Below are positions 9,503 to 21,188 of a DNA stretch of 64,000 nucleotides, in pieces. The stretch's first letter is position 1. Every line of letters begins with the position of its first letter. The DNA lies in NCBI RefSeq assembly GCF_023065955.2, contig NC_079873.1, positions 101,656,128 through 101,720,127 of the forward strand. The letters are read 5' to 3'. Origin of the DNA: Ursus arctos (lineage: Eukaryota > Chordata > Mammalia > Carnivora > Ursidae). Made by a program: the position numbers and the translations under genes. The notes beneath the pieces were generated by a model. That model made no database searches and was not told the DNA's origin. It saw only the letters and a list, made by a program, of their open reading frames with translations.

Positions 9503-12500
9503 GCTGGAGAGAATGAGGTAGGCCCTCTGGGGGAAGCCTTCTGTACTGCACTTGCATGGACTTCAACTCAACAAATATCAAACAAGGGCTAAGTGAAAGC
9601 ATGTGTTATGGGATACAGGATTAAGAAGACATTGTCTCTGCCCTCAAGGACCTTAAAATCTTGTGAAGATCACATGATTTCACTTGTGGCATCTCTAGAG
9701 ATTTGAACATATGCCTCACAGCAGTTCTCCCAAAAGCTATTAACTTGACATCTAACACAGAAGAAACAGAGAGCTAAAATAGGAATGAAATTTGGTGGTT
9801 GCATAGGAAAATGGTGACCTCAGGTGAGACTGATTAACTATGCTCTCAATAGCTCCCTCCAGGGTTACTTCTCTGAGTTATCTATAAGGCTATTTTCTCT
9901 GGGACAAGAAGAACAATGTTCAGATCTCAGAGAAGTCCATGTGAGCTAAAACTGTTCTCTTCGTCATTGTGTAAAATTCAATATGATGTATATTTGCTGT
10001 CTTGTTGTCAGTATAAACATCACTTAGTATATTAATATGTACCAATGCAACCTCTAACCATCAAAGTCCATAGGCTTTCTTCAGCCTTACTCTGTTCAAA
10101 ACTTTATCCCAAAATTATGAGATATTGTAATGCTAGCTATGAAACTGATGTGATATCAACTTCATTTAAATATTCATCAGTTGTTCATACTTACATATTA
10201 CTGTCATGTTCTTAAAGCAATATTTGTAAGCTATAGAGATGATAACAATATTTACAGAGTGTCACCAGAAACTAAAGGAGTTGATTTGGTAGGTAAAAGA
10301 GGGAGGGGATGAAAAAGTCTTAAGCTCTATGAAATGACTGCTATTGAAGTATGAGACTATAATACAAAAATTACTAGGTTTATGTTTAAGTTTTGTAATA
10401 CAAAAAAGATTCAGGTTTTGGTTTTTGGTTCTGCCACTGATAAGTTATGAGATGGTGACACAGTAACTTCTCTGACCCTCAATTTCTTCATCTGAAAGTA
10501 AAGGACTAGATGAAATGACCTCTAAAGGGTTTTTTAATTCTAACAGCATATTATTCAATGGATTGTACACATTTTGGTGTAAATATGAAATCTGAAAGAG
10601 AAATAAAACATGGTCTGTCCATTAAAACAATTATAAATCAACCAAGGACTAGAATAATAGACTGTCAACATTGAAAAGGACCTAACTGATCATTTATTCA
10701 GAGGACTGGCAAACTTTGGGAAGAGCTAGATAGCAAATATTTTAGGCTTTAAGGACCACCTACAGTCTTTCTCAAATATTTGTCTTTTTTTTTTAACAGC
10801 CCTTTAAAAGCTCTTCTTATCTTGCACGTTGTACAAAAAGACCAAAGTTGAGCTGTGAAATATATTTACCAATTCCTGGTTTAGTCTAACTTTCATTTTA
10901 CAGATGAACAGATTATGGTCTAGAGATGTCAAGTGACTTGTGTATAGTCACAAAACTAGTGAATAACAGTCAGGACTAGTTGTCAGGTCTCATAAATCCG
11001 TCTAGTGCTCTTTTCTGCCTCTCTAAAATATGACTTATCTTAGACTTTAAAAGCTCCTTATCATAGAATTTGTTAGGTCTTTTCTATACTCACCTTCCTT
11101 TTGGCAGATATCTTCATGACATATGAACTCATGATACTTTCTGACTACCTAAGGCCCCCATATGGTACCATATCCAAACCTGACATTTTCCAGACAATAC
11201 CTTTTGAATAAGACTTGTATTATTTATCTCTTACATTCTATCTAAATTTACCCACCCAGCATCTCTTTCCCTCAAGGTCCTATTTTCTATAAAAGGATAA
11301 ACTTAATCTTACCATTATGAAAATGTAGTTACTGAAACAAAGTTGTTCAGTTTCAGTTCGATCTATCTCTATAGTCATACTGGCAATTTTAACATACTGA
11401 CCTTATATCACCACACATCTAGAAATATCATCTCATTTAATACCTTACAAAACCATATTATGTCAATACTATTATTCTCATTTCACAGCTTAGAAAAAAA
11501 TAAATTCAGTCAATTGCCTAAAGTTACACAGCTAGTAAATGGTAGAACAATGATTTGAAACAAAAGTCTGACTTTAAGCCTCTTGAGCAGTAAAGTTGTA
11601 GATTCAGAACAATTCAGTGACAGAAGGGTAATACAGTATATCACAAGAGATAGGCTCTCCAGAACCCCAAAGTACATCAGAAGCAGTTCCAGTTTCCTTT
11701 CCTCAAGAAAAAATTAATCATGGGTCTAAAACTAAGGCATTACCATTTGCCTTGTCACCCATGCTTTCAGTCTGGATTTCTCAATCAATATGGCAGCTCC
11801 AACAATACTAAGTATCTCTAGTCTAATCCGAAACAGTGATAAATAGTGATGGCCTTTGGAAATGGAGTGCACTGGGCAGCCACATAATAGAATATCCATT
11901 AATTAAAACAGAGAGATTCTAGCCAATTCAGCATTTGGAAATGAAAAAAACCATTGAACAGGTGGTAAGAGGTACTTTATCACTCCCATCTAATGTCTAC
12001 ATTTAATCATCACCCCAGCTGGGCCACCCACAGTGGACACAGAATAGAAGGTCTTCTAGTTGCAAAGGAACACAGTGCCCTGTGGTACTGCTTTTCATCA
12101 AAGTAGTCACTACCAGACATTTGTTACCCCAAAAGCCTTCAGGAGTTACTCCTGAACATCTGTTAGCAAGGAATTCATCTGAATGAATTACTTTCATGTT
12201 TAAATCAGCATGTAACACCTAAAAATGCAAGTACCTTTGTCACTTTCTCACTTCATAATATAGCAGAAAATATAATGAGATAGTAATCAGAAAGTTTCAG
12301 TTTTCTCCATAGCTATGCCATAAACTGGCTGGGTAACCCTTGGGCAAGTTATTTTTCCTCCTTGTGTCTCAGTTTCCTCCTCCAAAAACAGGAGATGGAG
12401 GGTTAGGTTAAATGTCATCCAAAATCCTTGGGTAGGATTACCCATTACTTCACAAATGCACATCCTTCCCTTACTCCAGAATCTTGCTTTCTATGGTTAA

Positions 12501-12640
12501 AATGTAAACATGATATCCAAGCTTCTCTTGTGATTCAAGATAACCTTGTCTATCCTGTTCCATAACCCAACCTTTCTTAAAAACATATTGTCCATTTTCA
12601 TTAAGCTGGCTGTGAGATGGCCAAACACACTGCCCCTGTA
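9503..12640. other. non-genic with MIR and hAT remnants
   Basis: No supported gene. Degraded MIR-like pieces: 10431-10520 (sense, 'tctgccactgataagttatg'), 11400-11575 (antisense, 'acacagctagtaaatgg') and 12300-12420 (sense, 'tgtgtctcagtttcctcc'). The rest is AT-rich DNA in which I see nothing specific. Confidence 0.45.
10699..10885 (+). mobile_element. second MER20-like hAT remnant
   Basis: Contains 'ggactggcaaacttt', 'atagcaaatattttaggc', 'aaggaccacctacagtct' and 'cagccctttaaaa', the same motif order as 8511-8715. Strongly diverged. Confidence 0.5.
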
Positions 12641-13701
12641 CACTGCAGCCACAGCTCACCCCACCTCAACCAAGCTGGCCAACAACTCAGCCCCCATGCA
12701 CTGCAGCCATGGCCCACTCCACCACAGCCACTGGGCACACACAACCCACACAGGGGACACCCCTCGAGCATCTGGCTCTGGTGGCCAGAGGGGAATTGCA
12801 TTTCTCGGTCTCACAGAACTGAAACAATCAGAGAGACAATCCTTGTCAGGCTACCACCCCCAGGGCACTATACAAACAGTAGACTGAAAACCACCCCATG
12901 TTCATTTGAAAAAGGCCACAGGTGCCTGAGTGGCTCAGATGGTTAAGCAATTAAGTGTCTAACTCTTGGTTTTGGCTGGGGTTGTGATCTCAGGGTTGTG
13001 GGATCAAGACCTTCATCAGGGTCCACACTCAGCATAGAGTCTGCTTGTCCCTCTTCTTCCCCCTCCACCCTTTCCCCTGCTCATGCTCTCTCTCTAAAAT
13101 AAATAAATAAAATTAAAAAAAAAAGAAAAAGACCTATTTTATTGTTCTGGGGCTTCAATTGAGGGGCAGTCTTCAGGAGGCTTTTGCCATACATCAGGAG
13201 GCTACAGAGATACCCACAGGGAAGAAAGGAAGGGAGACACCATAATAGCACCCTCCCTTGGCCTTACCACAGCTCACTGATACTTCCCAGAAAAAAAAAA
13301 GTTTATATACATATCTAAAACCACAATTTTTGCAACTGTTGCCCAGGGGACACCTCCAGATCTCCTGGTCTGGAAGCCAGTAGGGTTTATGATTGCAAAC
13401 CTATAACACTATATATATTCACATACCTTGAAAGCTGCTGCCTGAGGATCTGACTTCTAATTATCCTAAATCTAGACACTGTATGAGATCCCTCCCTGTG
13501 GAACACTGACAGGACTTGACACATCCTCAAAAACTGAGACCCATCAAAAATAAATCAGGCTACTTAGACAATCATAAAAGTTTGAGAAACAACCACAGGC
13601 TAAGACAAGGTTGAATGAAAAGTTTTATCTCGTACCCCAGGCCATTCCTTAAAGATTGGCAGAAATAGCTGTTTTGTCTAAGACATCGGAACAAACACAG
13701 A
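12640..13701 (+). mobile_element. old L1 (L1-C), 5' UTR remnant
   Basis: This stretch leads directly into an L1 ORF1 remnant and contains 'gttctggggcttcaattgag' and further 5'-UTR-like sequence, so I read it as the 5' UTR of an old L1. The left edge is uncertain: the C-rich segment at 12640-12760 repeats 'actgcagccacagctcac'-like units and may belong to it. A SINE interrupts it at 12918-13124. Confidence 0.55.
12918..13124 (+). mobile_element. CAN-SINE in L1-C 5' UTR
   Basis: Sense SINE: 'ggtgcctgagtggctcag' head, 'gtgatctcagggttgtggga' middle, CT-rich stretch, aaataaataaat tail. Near-perfect 10-bp duplication gaaaaag(g/a)cc at 12908-12917 and 13125-13134. More diverged than the SINE at 9266. 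Confidence 0.9.
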
Positions 13702-14670
13702 GTGTCAAGCAAAACAAGGAGAGAGAGTAATATGTCCCAAATGAAACAAGAAGACAAAACCTCACAAAAAGACCTTAATGAAACTAAGGTAAGTAATCTA
13801 CCTGATAAAGAGTTCAAAGTAATGATCACAAAGATGCTCACCAAACTCAAGAGAAGAACAGATGAACACAGTAAGTACCTCAACAAAGAGAAGGAAAACA
13901 TTAAAAAGTACCAAACAGAAGTCATAGAGCTGAAAAATACAATAGGTAAACAGAAAAATATACTACAGGGGTTCAACAGTAGACCGGATGATGTAGAATG
14001 GATCAGTGAGCTGGCACACAAAGCAATGGAAATCATACAGACAAAGCAGCAAAAAGACAAAAAAACACTAAGTGAAGATAGCTTAAGAAACTTCGGTGTA
14101 TTGACTTATGTCTATTGCCATTAAGACAATATCAAGCAGAATAACGTTTGCACCATAGGGGCGCCAGAAGGAGAAGAGAGAGAGAAAGGGATAGAAAATT
14201 TATTTGAAAAAATAATGGCTGAAAATTTTCCTAACCTCGAAAAAGAAACAGACATCCAGTTCCAGAAAGCAAAGAACAGTCTCAAATAAAATGAACCCAA
14301 AGAGATCCATAATCCATAATCTAATGTTATAAGAACATTATAATTAAAATGCCACAAGTTGAAGCCAAAAATAATATTAAAAGCAGCAAGAGAAAAATAA
14401 CTTGCTACATACAAAGAAACTCCCATAAGACTATCAGCTGATTTTTTAGCAGAAACTTTGCAACCCAAAAGATATATAATATATTCAAAGCACTGAAAGG
14501 AAAAAAACTTCCAACCAAGAATACTCTATCTGGCAAGATTATCATTCAGAACTGAAGGAGAGATAAAGAGTTTTCCACACACACAAAAACTGAAGGAGTT
14601 TATCACCACTAAACCAGCCTTGCAAGAAATGTTAAAGGGATTTATTGATGCTGAAAAGAAAAAGCACTAA
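13702..14670 (+). pseudogene. L1-C ORF1 remnant
   Basis: The first 140 codons (13702-14124) are open and read as an ORF1 coiled-coil region with many K/E residues and the block LPDKEFKVMITKMLTKL. The RRM follows in other frames (around 14150-14300, with 'gaaaatttatttgaaaaaat'), and the C-terminal domain around 14510-14640 ('actctatctggcaagatt'). Frameshifts and stops throughout make it a fossil. It is much more diverged from copy 1 than the young L1s are from each other. Confidence 0.85.
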
Positions 14671-15182
14671 CTAGTAACAAGGAAACACATAAAAGTTAAA
14701 ACCTCACTTGTAAATGCAAATATATAGGAAAGGTAGTGGATTAACTAAAGAACTAATACAAAAGCTAAAAGACAAAAGAAGTAAAATTAACTATAACTAT
14801 AATAATGAGTTAATGGGTACACAAAGTAAAAAGATGTAAAATAGGACATCAAAAATAGAACATATGTTGGGTTCTAGTAAAACTGTTGAGTTTTTAGAAT
14901 GCACTCAAACGTATGATGCTATTAACTTCAAATAGATTGTTATATATACAGAACGTTATATCTGAACCTCATGGTAACCACAAAGCAAAAACCTATGGCA
15001 GATATACAAGAGAAAATGAGAAAGAAGTCTAAACATAACAGTAAAGAAAGTCACCAACCCACAAGGGAAGAAAACAAAAGGAGAAAAGAACAGGAAGGAA
15101 CTACAAAAACAGCCAGAAAACAATCAACAAAATGGCAATAAGTATATACCTATCAATAATTACATTATATGTGAGATATCCA
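14671..15182 (+). pseudogene. L1-C inter-ORF region and start of ORF2
   Basis: Old L1 sequence after ORF1. At 15131-15176 it reads like the ORF2 N-terminus ('atggcaataagtatatacct'). It is cut off at about 15182, where the 5' end of a different L1 (L1-B) begins. Similar ORF2 sequence resumes only at about 22735. Confidence 0.65.
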
Positions 15183-15456
15183 GTCTAAGATGGCAATGTA
15201 GGAAGACCCTGAATTCACCCCCTCCATGGAACACACCAAATTACACTTTACTTATAGAACAGTACCTAGAACTGAGGGCTGACTAAACAGATTCTGCACA
15301 ACAAAAGACAGAGAGAAAAACAAAAATGAACAGCAGGAGAGACAGAGATATGGTAACAAAGAGAACCTCTACCCAAGATCCTGGGGAAGGATAATACTGA
15401 GGGACCAGGAAAAGATTCTTCTATATTTGGACACATAAAAAAAAGAGTCATGGTTT

Positions 15457-15905
15457 TAAAGAGCAATTAGCAGATTAAAACATAGCACTAGAACTCTGCC
15501 AAATGGCAAAGAAACTATGGGAACGCTCTTCTGAACAGTGGGACTGAAGAATAACAGGTTTATGTTCCCCCTCCACCTTAAAAGCTCAGACCAGAGTGGG
15601 GTACAGTCACCACAGCCAGCTTGCCACTTTAGTGAGCCCCTGACCTACAAGCCCATGGTAGCCCTGGCTATGCTGGGGCACAGAAGAAATGCTGTAATTA
15701 AAAAGAGCAACTAGCATATAAAAGAGCCAGCCCCAGAACTCTGCCATTTGGGGGAAATGCTGGAACACTCTCCAGATGGGAGGGGCTGGCAGACACAATC
15801 TATGTTCCCCACCACCTTGAAAGCACGTATCAGTGAATAGTCCAAATTCCCTACAGCCTGCCACCTCAGTGAGCCCTGGGGCCTTAGCACACACCAGCCC
15901 AAGCG
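15457..15905 (+). repeat. two-copy ~240-bp tandem duplication in L1-B 5' region
   Basis: 'aactctgcca', 'tatgttcccc' (15561 and 15801, offset 240), 'ccaccttaaaagc/ccaccttgaaagc' and 'agtgagccc' recur in the same order. The two units are clearly diverged. Confidence 0.75.
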
Positions 15906-16029
15906 AAGCCACCAAGGCAGCCACAGGGTAGTCCACATGGAACACCCTGCTTAGAGATCACTACACTACCACCCTTGATGCCAAAGTGGCACAGGAGCAA
16001 AGCACCCTGGAACACTCCAGGCTCACAGC

Positions 16030-17465
16030 ACTTTGGCTCCAGATGTCTTGCTAGGGCACTCTTGATACAAAATACCAGAACGTCCTGGCTGATGTCTGCT
16101 TCAAGTCTAGCAGCCTGCCAGAGTACCCCACCAGGAACCCCCAGCCCATGCCTGCATCAGTTTCAGTCAAGTCACCAGGACACCCCCTGCACAGATAACC
16201 CCAGAACACTCCCACCTGCACTGGCCTCAGTTCTAACCACCCAGCCAGGGCACCTTGTGCTGAGCACACCTTCAGACACCCTGGCTTGCACCCAATTCAG
16301 CTTCAGCTACCCTGCCAGGTCATACTTATTGTGGAAAGCCCTGGGAAAACCCAGCTTCCAACCACTTCAGCTTTAGCTCTCCTGCCAGGACACATTTTGC
16401 ACAAAGAAATTTGAGACCACACCAACATGTGACCACTTTAAATTTAATTGTACTGCATGAAGCACCCCAGCACTTCCCAGCTGGTACCTTATCTTGGCTT
16501 CAACTGCTCCTTCAGAGAACCCTCTATGCAGAGAATCCTAGAACATCCCTGTTTACATCCACTTTAGCTTCAGCTATCCTGCAGAGGTCCCCTCTGTATG
16601 TATAACCCCACAACTTGCACTGACTTTAGTTTTAGTGATCTTGCCAGGGCACCCTCTGAACAGAGAGCTCAGGGACCTCCAACCCACACACTGCCTTAGC
16701 TCTAGCCACCCCACCAGGGGACATCCTATACAGATTGACCCCAAAACACTATTTTTACCAGTTCTAGCTTTATCTGACTTGCCAGGATGCTCTCAGCACA
16801 TAGAACACCAAAACACCCTAGCCTGCATCCACTTCAACTTTAGGTATTTTGACAGTGTGCTTGTTATGCAGAGAGCCATAGAATCATTGGCTTGCACTCA
16901 CTTAAGCTTTAGCCACCCTGCCAGGGTATCCTATGCATAAAGAACCCAAAGACCTCCTAGCCTGCACACCACCTCAGCTCCAGTGGCTCTGCCATGGTAC
17001 CCCCAATACAGAGCACCCCAGGATCCCCAAATCTTCACTCATTTCAGCTTCAGCTGTCCTTCTAGGTTACTCTCAGTACTTAGAACCCCGGGACTCCCTG
17101 ACATGCACCCACCTCAGCTTTAGCTGTCCTGCCAGGGTGCCCACTGTGTGGAAAGCCTCTGGACCTCCCAGCCCACATGCCACCTCAGCATCAACCACCG
17201 TGCCAGGGCACCCTCTGTGTGGTGGGACCCAGGACACCCTGGATAAAACCCACTTAAACTTGAACTATCCTGCCAAAGGGCATTCTGCATATAGACCCTT
17301 GTGATACCCCAGCTTGCACCCACTTTAGCCTTAGCTATCCTGCCAGGGCACCTGCTGTGTATGGGAACAGGAACCACACCAATCTGTGTCCACTGAGCTT
17401 TAGCTGTCCTACCAGGCTGTCTACCAAGTGGAAAGCTCCAGGACCCCCAACCTATGCCACTCATA
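16030..17465 (+). repeat. ~70-bp tandem array, about 20 degenerate units, L1-B 5' region
   Basis: A 'cctgccagggcacc'-like block recurs with a spacing of about 70 bases. I place it near 16050, 16115, 16176, 16244, 16314, 16384, 16643, 16713, 16781, 16851, 16920, 16991, 17062, 17131, 17202, 17272, 17341 and 17411, with weaker ones near 16452, 16510 and 16581. Each unit goes on with 'agagccccaggacacc', 'cagcctgcacccactt' and 'cagctttagctat'-like parts. The array lies between the L1 5' end and ORF1, where other L1 families carry promoter monomers. The open frames across it are just effects of the C-rich composition. Confidence 0.85.
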
Positions 17466-17599
17466 GGTCCATTCAGCCAGAAAATTCATCAGGTGCACAA
17501 TCCATATAGGGGATGACCATACACACCATCATTCCCTCAAGTTTAGAAGTAGTTGTTCCACCTACTCTATAGAAACACAGAAAGCCAAGTAAAAAATGG

Positions 17600-18460
17600 A
17601 GACAGAGAAATATGCTCCAAAAGAAAGAACAAGACAAAACCTCAGAAAAGAAACTAGATGAAATGGAAGATAAAAAATATGAAATGGAAGATAAAAAATC
17701 TAAAGTAATAATCATAAAGATGCTACTGCACTGGTGAAAAAGGTATAACTCAGTGAGATCTTCAATAAAGAGACAGAAAATATAAAAAAGAACAGAGTTA
17801 AAGAATATAACAGCTAAAACTTAAAAAGACACTAGAGGGAATCAATAGTAGACTATCAGATGCAAAAGAATGTACCCGGTAACTGGAAGACAGGGTAATG
17901 GAAAGCACCAAAGATGAACAGAAAAAAAAATTTAATGAATATAGGCTAAGAGATCTCTTAGACAAAATCAAGTGAACAAACATTAGCACTACAGGAACCT
18001 CAGAAGAATAAGAGAAAAAGAGGGATAAAACTTATTTGAAGAAATAATAGCTGAAAACTCCCCTAACCTAGGGAAAGAAATAGACATCCAGGTTCAAGAA
18101 CCACAGAGAGTGCCAAACAAGATGAACCCAAGGAGGACCACAACATGACACATAATAATTAAAATGTCAAAGATTAAAGATAAAGAGAGAATTTTAAAAA
18201 CAGCAAGAGAGAGGTAAAACAATTACCTACAGGGGAAAACTTAGAAGGCTATTGGCTGATTTTTCAGTAGAAATTTTGCAGGCCAGAAGAAAGTGGCATG
18301 ATATATTAAAAATGCTGAACAGAAAAAAACTATATCCAAGAACACTCTACCCAGCAAAGTTCTCATTCAGATTGGAAGGAGAGATAGTTTCCAAGATAAA
18401 AGATCAAAGAAGTTTATCACCACCAAACCAGCCTTACAACAAATGTTAAAAGTATTTCTT
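17600..18460 (+). pseudogene. L1-B ORF1 remnant
   Basis: Begins with K/E-rich coiled-coil-like sequence ('aaacctcagaaaagaaacta'), passes through RRM-like sequence near 18030-18110 and ends with a C-terminal domain at 18252-18449, where an open frame reads ADFSVEILQARRKWHDILK and later YPAKFSFRLEGE, matching the end of young ORF1 (YPARLSFRIDGE). Several frameshifts and stops. Not functional. Confidence 0.85.
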
Positions 18461-19548
18461 AAAGTGGAAAATAAAGGCATAATTAGAAGTACAAAAATTA
18501 GGAATAAAAAGATGTAAAATATTATAGCATATATATAAAAGACGAAGGAAAGAGAAAAAGAAAAAAGTTTTTCTTTTAGAATGTGTTTGAACTTAAATGA
18601 CCATCAACTTAATATAGAATGCTATATACTCAGGATGTTATATATGAAGCTCATACTAACCATGAACCCAAAATTTATACTAGGTATACAAAAAATAAAG
18701 AGAAAGAAAGCCAAACATAACATTACAATAAAAAAAACACACACACAAAGAAAGAGAACAAGAGAAGAAAGGAACAGAAAACTACAAAAACAACCAGAAA
18801 ACAAATAACAAAATGGTAATAAGTATATACTTACCCATAATTACTTGAAATGTGAATTGCTTAAATGCTCCAATCAAAAGACAGGGAAGCAGAATGAAAA
18901 AAAACAAAAAAACAAAAACAAAAAAACACCTATATGCTGCCAACAAGAGACTCACCTCAGACTTAAAGACGTATAAAGACTAAAAGCAAAGGGATGGAAA
19001 CACATTTATCATGCAAACACAAGTGGGAACAAAAGCCAGAGTAGGAAAACTTAACAACAGACAAAATAGACTTTAAAACAAAGACTATAACAAGAGACAA
19101 AGAAGGGCATTACATAATGATAAGGGGATCAATCCAACAAGTGGCTGTAATACTTTTAAATATCTATGCACCCAAAACTGGAGCACCTAAATACATAAAG
19201 GAAATATTAACAGACATAAAGAGAGATTGATGGTAATACAATAATAATAGGGAACTTTAACACCCCATTTGCATCAACGGAAGATCATCCAGGCAGAAAA
19301 TCAATAAGGATATGGTGTCTTTGAATGACACATAAAACCAAATAGACATAACAAATATATAGAGAACATACCATACACATTCATTTCAAGAGCACATGAA
19401 ACATTCTCTAGAAGAGATGACACATTAGGCCACAAAACAAGTCTCAATAAATTTAAGAAGAGTAAAATCATCGCTTGCATCTTTTCCACACACAATGGTA
19501 TGGAACTAAAAATAAATTTAAAAAATAAAAATATAAAAATAAATCACA

Positions 19549-19666
19549 GGGCACCTGTCAGTTAAGCATCTGCCTTTGGCTCAGGTCATGATCTCTGGGT
19601 CCTGGGATCAAGCCACACTGCTCATTCTCTCTCTCTCAAATAAATAAATAAAATCATAAAAAAAAT
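19549..19666 (+). mobile_element. short CAN-SINE in L1-B ORF2
   Basis: A compact SINE of about 118 bp with 'gggcacctgtcagttaagc', 'ggctcaggtcatgatctct', a CT-rich part and aaataaataaa tail, flanked by the 11-bp duplication aataaatcaca (19538-19548 and 19667-19677). The head and part of the body are shorter than in the other SINEs. Confidence 0.9.
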
Positions 19667-21026
19667 AATAAATCACAAGAAGAAAACTGGAAAAAAACAC
19701 AAACACATGGAGGCTAAAGGACTTGACACTAAACAATGGGTCAGTGAAGCAATCAAAGAAGAAATTTAAAAATTAAAAAATACAGAGACAAATGCAAATG
19801 AGAAAACAATGGTTCAAAATCTTTGGGACACAGTGAAAGTAGTTCTAAGTGGGAAATATATAGCAATACAAGCCCACCTCAAGAAATAAGAAAAAGCTCA
19901 GATAAATAATTTAACTTTATACTTAAAGAAACTAGAAAAAACAGAATAAACAAATCCAATGGTGAATAGAACAAAAGGAAATATTAAGATCAAAGCAGAA
20001 ATAAATGATTCTGACACTAAAGAAACAATAGAAAAAAATCAGTGAAACTAAGAGCTGGTTCTTTGAAAAGATAAACAAAATTGATAAACCCTTAGCCAGA
20101 CTTATCAAGAAAGAAAATTAGATAAAACAAATAAATAAAAATCAGAAAGAGAGAGAATAGCTGACACCAAACAAATATAAAGGATTATAAGAGAATCGTA
20201 TGAAAATTATATATACCAACAAATTGGACCACCTAGAAGAAATGGATAATTACTAGAAATATACAATCGTCCAAAACTAAATTAGAAAAAAAAACCCAGA
20301 AAATCTGAACATACCAGTTACTAGTAACAAAATTGAATCAGTCATCATAAAACTAACAAAAAATAAAAGTCTACAACAAGATGGATTCATGGGCAAATTC
20401 TACCAAACATTCAAAGAAGAGTTAATACTTATTCTCCTCAAACTACTCCAAAAATTAGAAGGACAGCTTTCAAATATATTCTACAAGGCCAGCATTACCC
20501 TGATACCAAAACTAGACAAAGATACCACAAAAAAAGAAAAAGAGAAAACTACAGACCAATATCCCTGATGAACACAGATACAAAAATGCTCAACAAAATA
20601 TAGCAACTAGCATTCGACAATACATTAAAAGGATCATTCACCATGATCACATGGAATTTATTCTGGAGATGCAAGGACAAGTAAATATTCACAAATCTAT
20701 CAACATTATACACCATATCAAAAAAAATGAAGGGTAAAAATCATATGATCATCTCAATAGATGTAGAAAAAGCATTTGACAAAATTCAACATCCATTCAT
20801 GATAGAAACTCTTAACAAAGTGAGTTTAGGGGGAACATACCTCAACATAATAAAGACTATATATCAAAAACCGCAGCTAACATCATACTTAATGGTGAAA
20901 AACTGAGAGCTTTTCCTCTAAGATCAGGAACAAGACAAGGATGTCTACTCTCACAACTTTTATTCAACATAGTACTGGAAGTCTTAGCCACAGCAATCAT
21001 ACAAGAAAAAGGAATAAGAAGCATCT

Positions 21027-21188
21027 GTATTAAGTGTCCAACTCTTAGTTTTGGCTCAGGTCATGATCTCAGGGTCAGCCCACACTGGGCTTCATGCTCG
21101 GTGTAGAGTCTGATTAAGATTCTCTTTCCTTCCTCTACCCCTTCTACTTGTTCTCTCTCTCTCAAATAAATAAATCAGTCTTTTAAAA
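21027..21188 (+). mobile_element. CAN-SINE replacing part of L1-B ORF2
   Basis: Starts inside the SINE body ('taagtgtccaactcttag'), with the usual head missing. Continues with 'ggctcaggtcatgatctcag', a CT-rich stretch and an aaataaataaat tail. No duplication seen. About 380 bases of ORF2 expected here are missing, so insertion was coupled to deletion, or a later deletion removed both. Confidence 0.8.

Noticed and set aside
6858..12640. Endogenous retrovirus or LTR element
   Set aside because: I looked for paired long terminal repeats, a primer-binding site and gag/pol-like frames in the window and saw none.
12546..12946. Open frames of 109-113 codons around 12.6-12.9 kb
   Set aside because: They overlap each other in different frames, fall in C-rich repeat-like sequence upstream of an L1 ORF1 remnant, and one enters a SINE.
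16051..17464. Several open frames on both strands in the 16-17.5 kb region (up to 133 codons)
   Set aside because: They lie across the ~70-bp tandem array, run on both strands at once and repeat with the array. C-rich composition explains the lack of stops.
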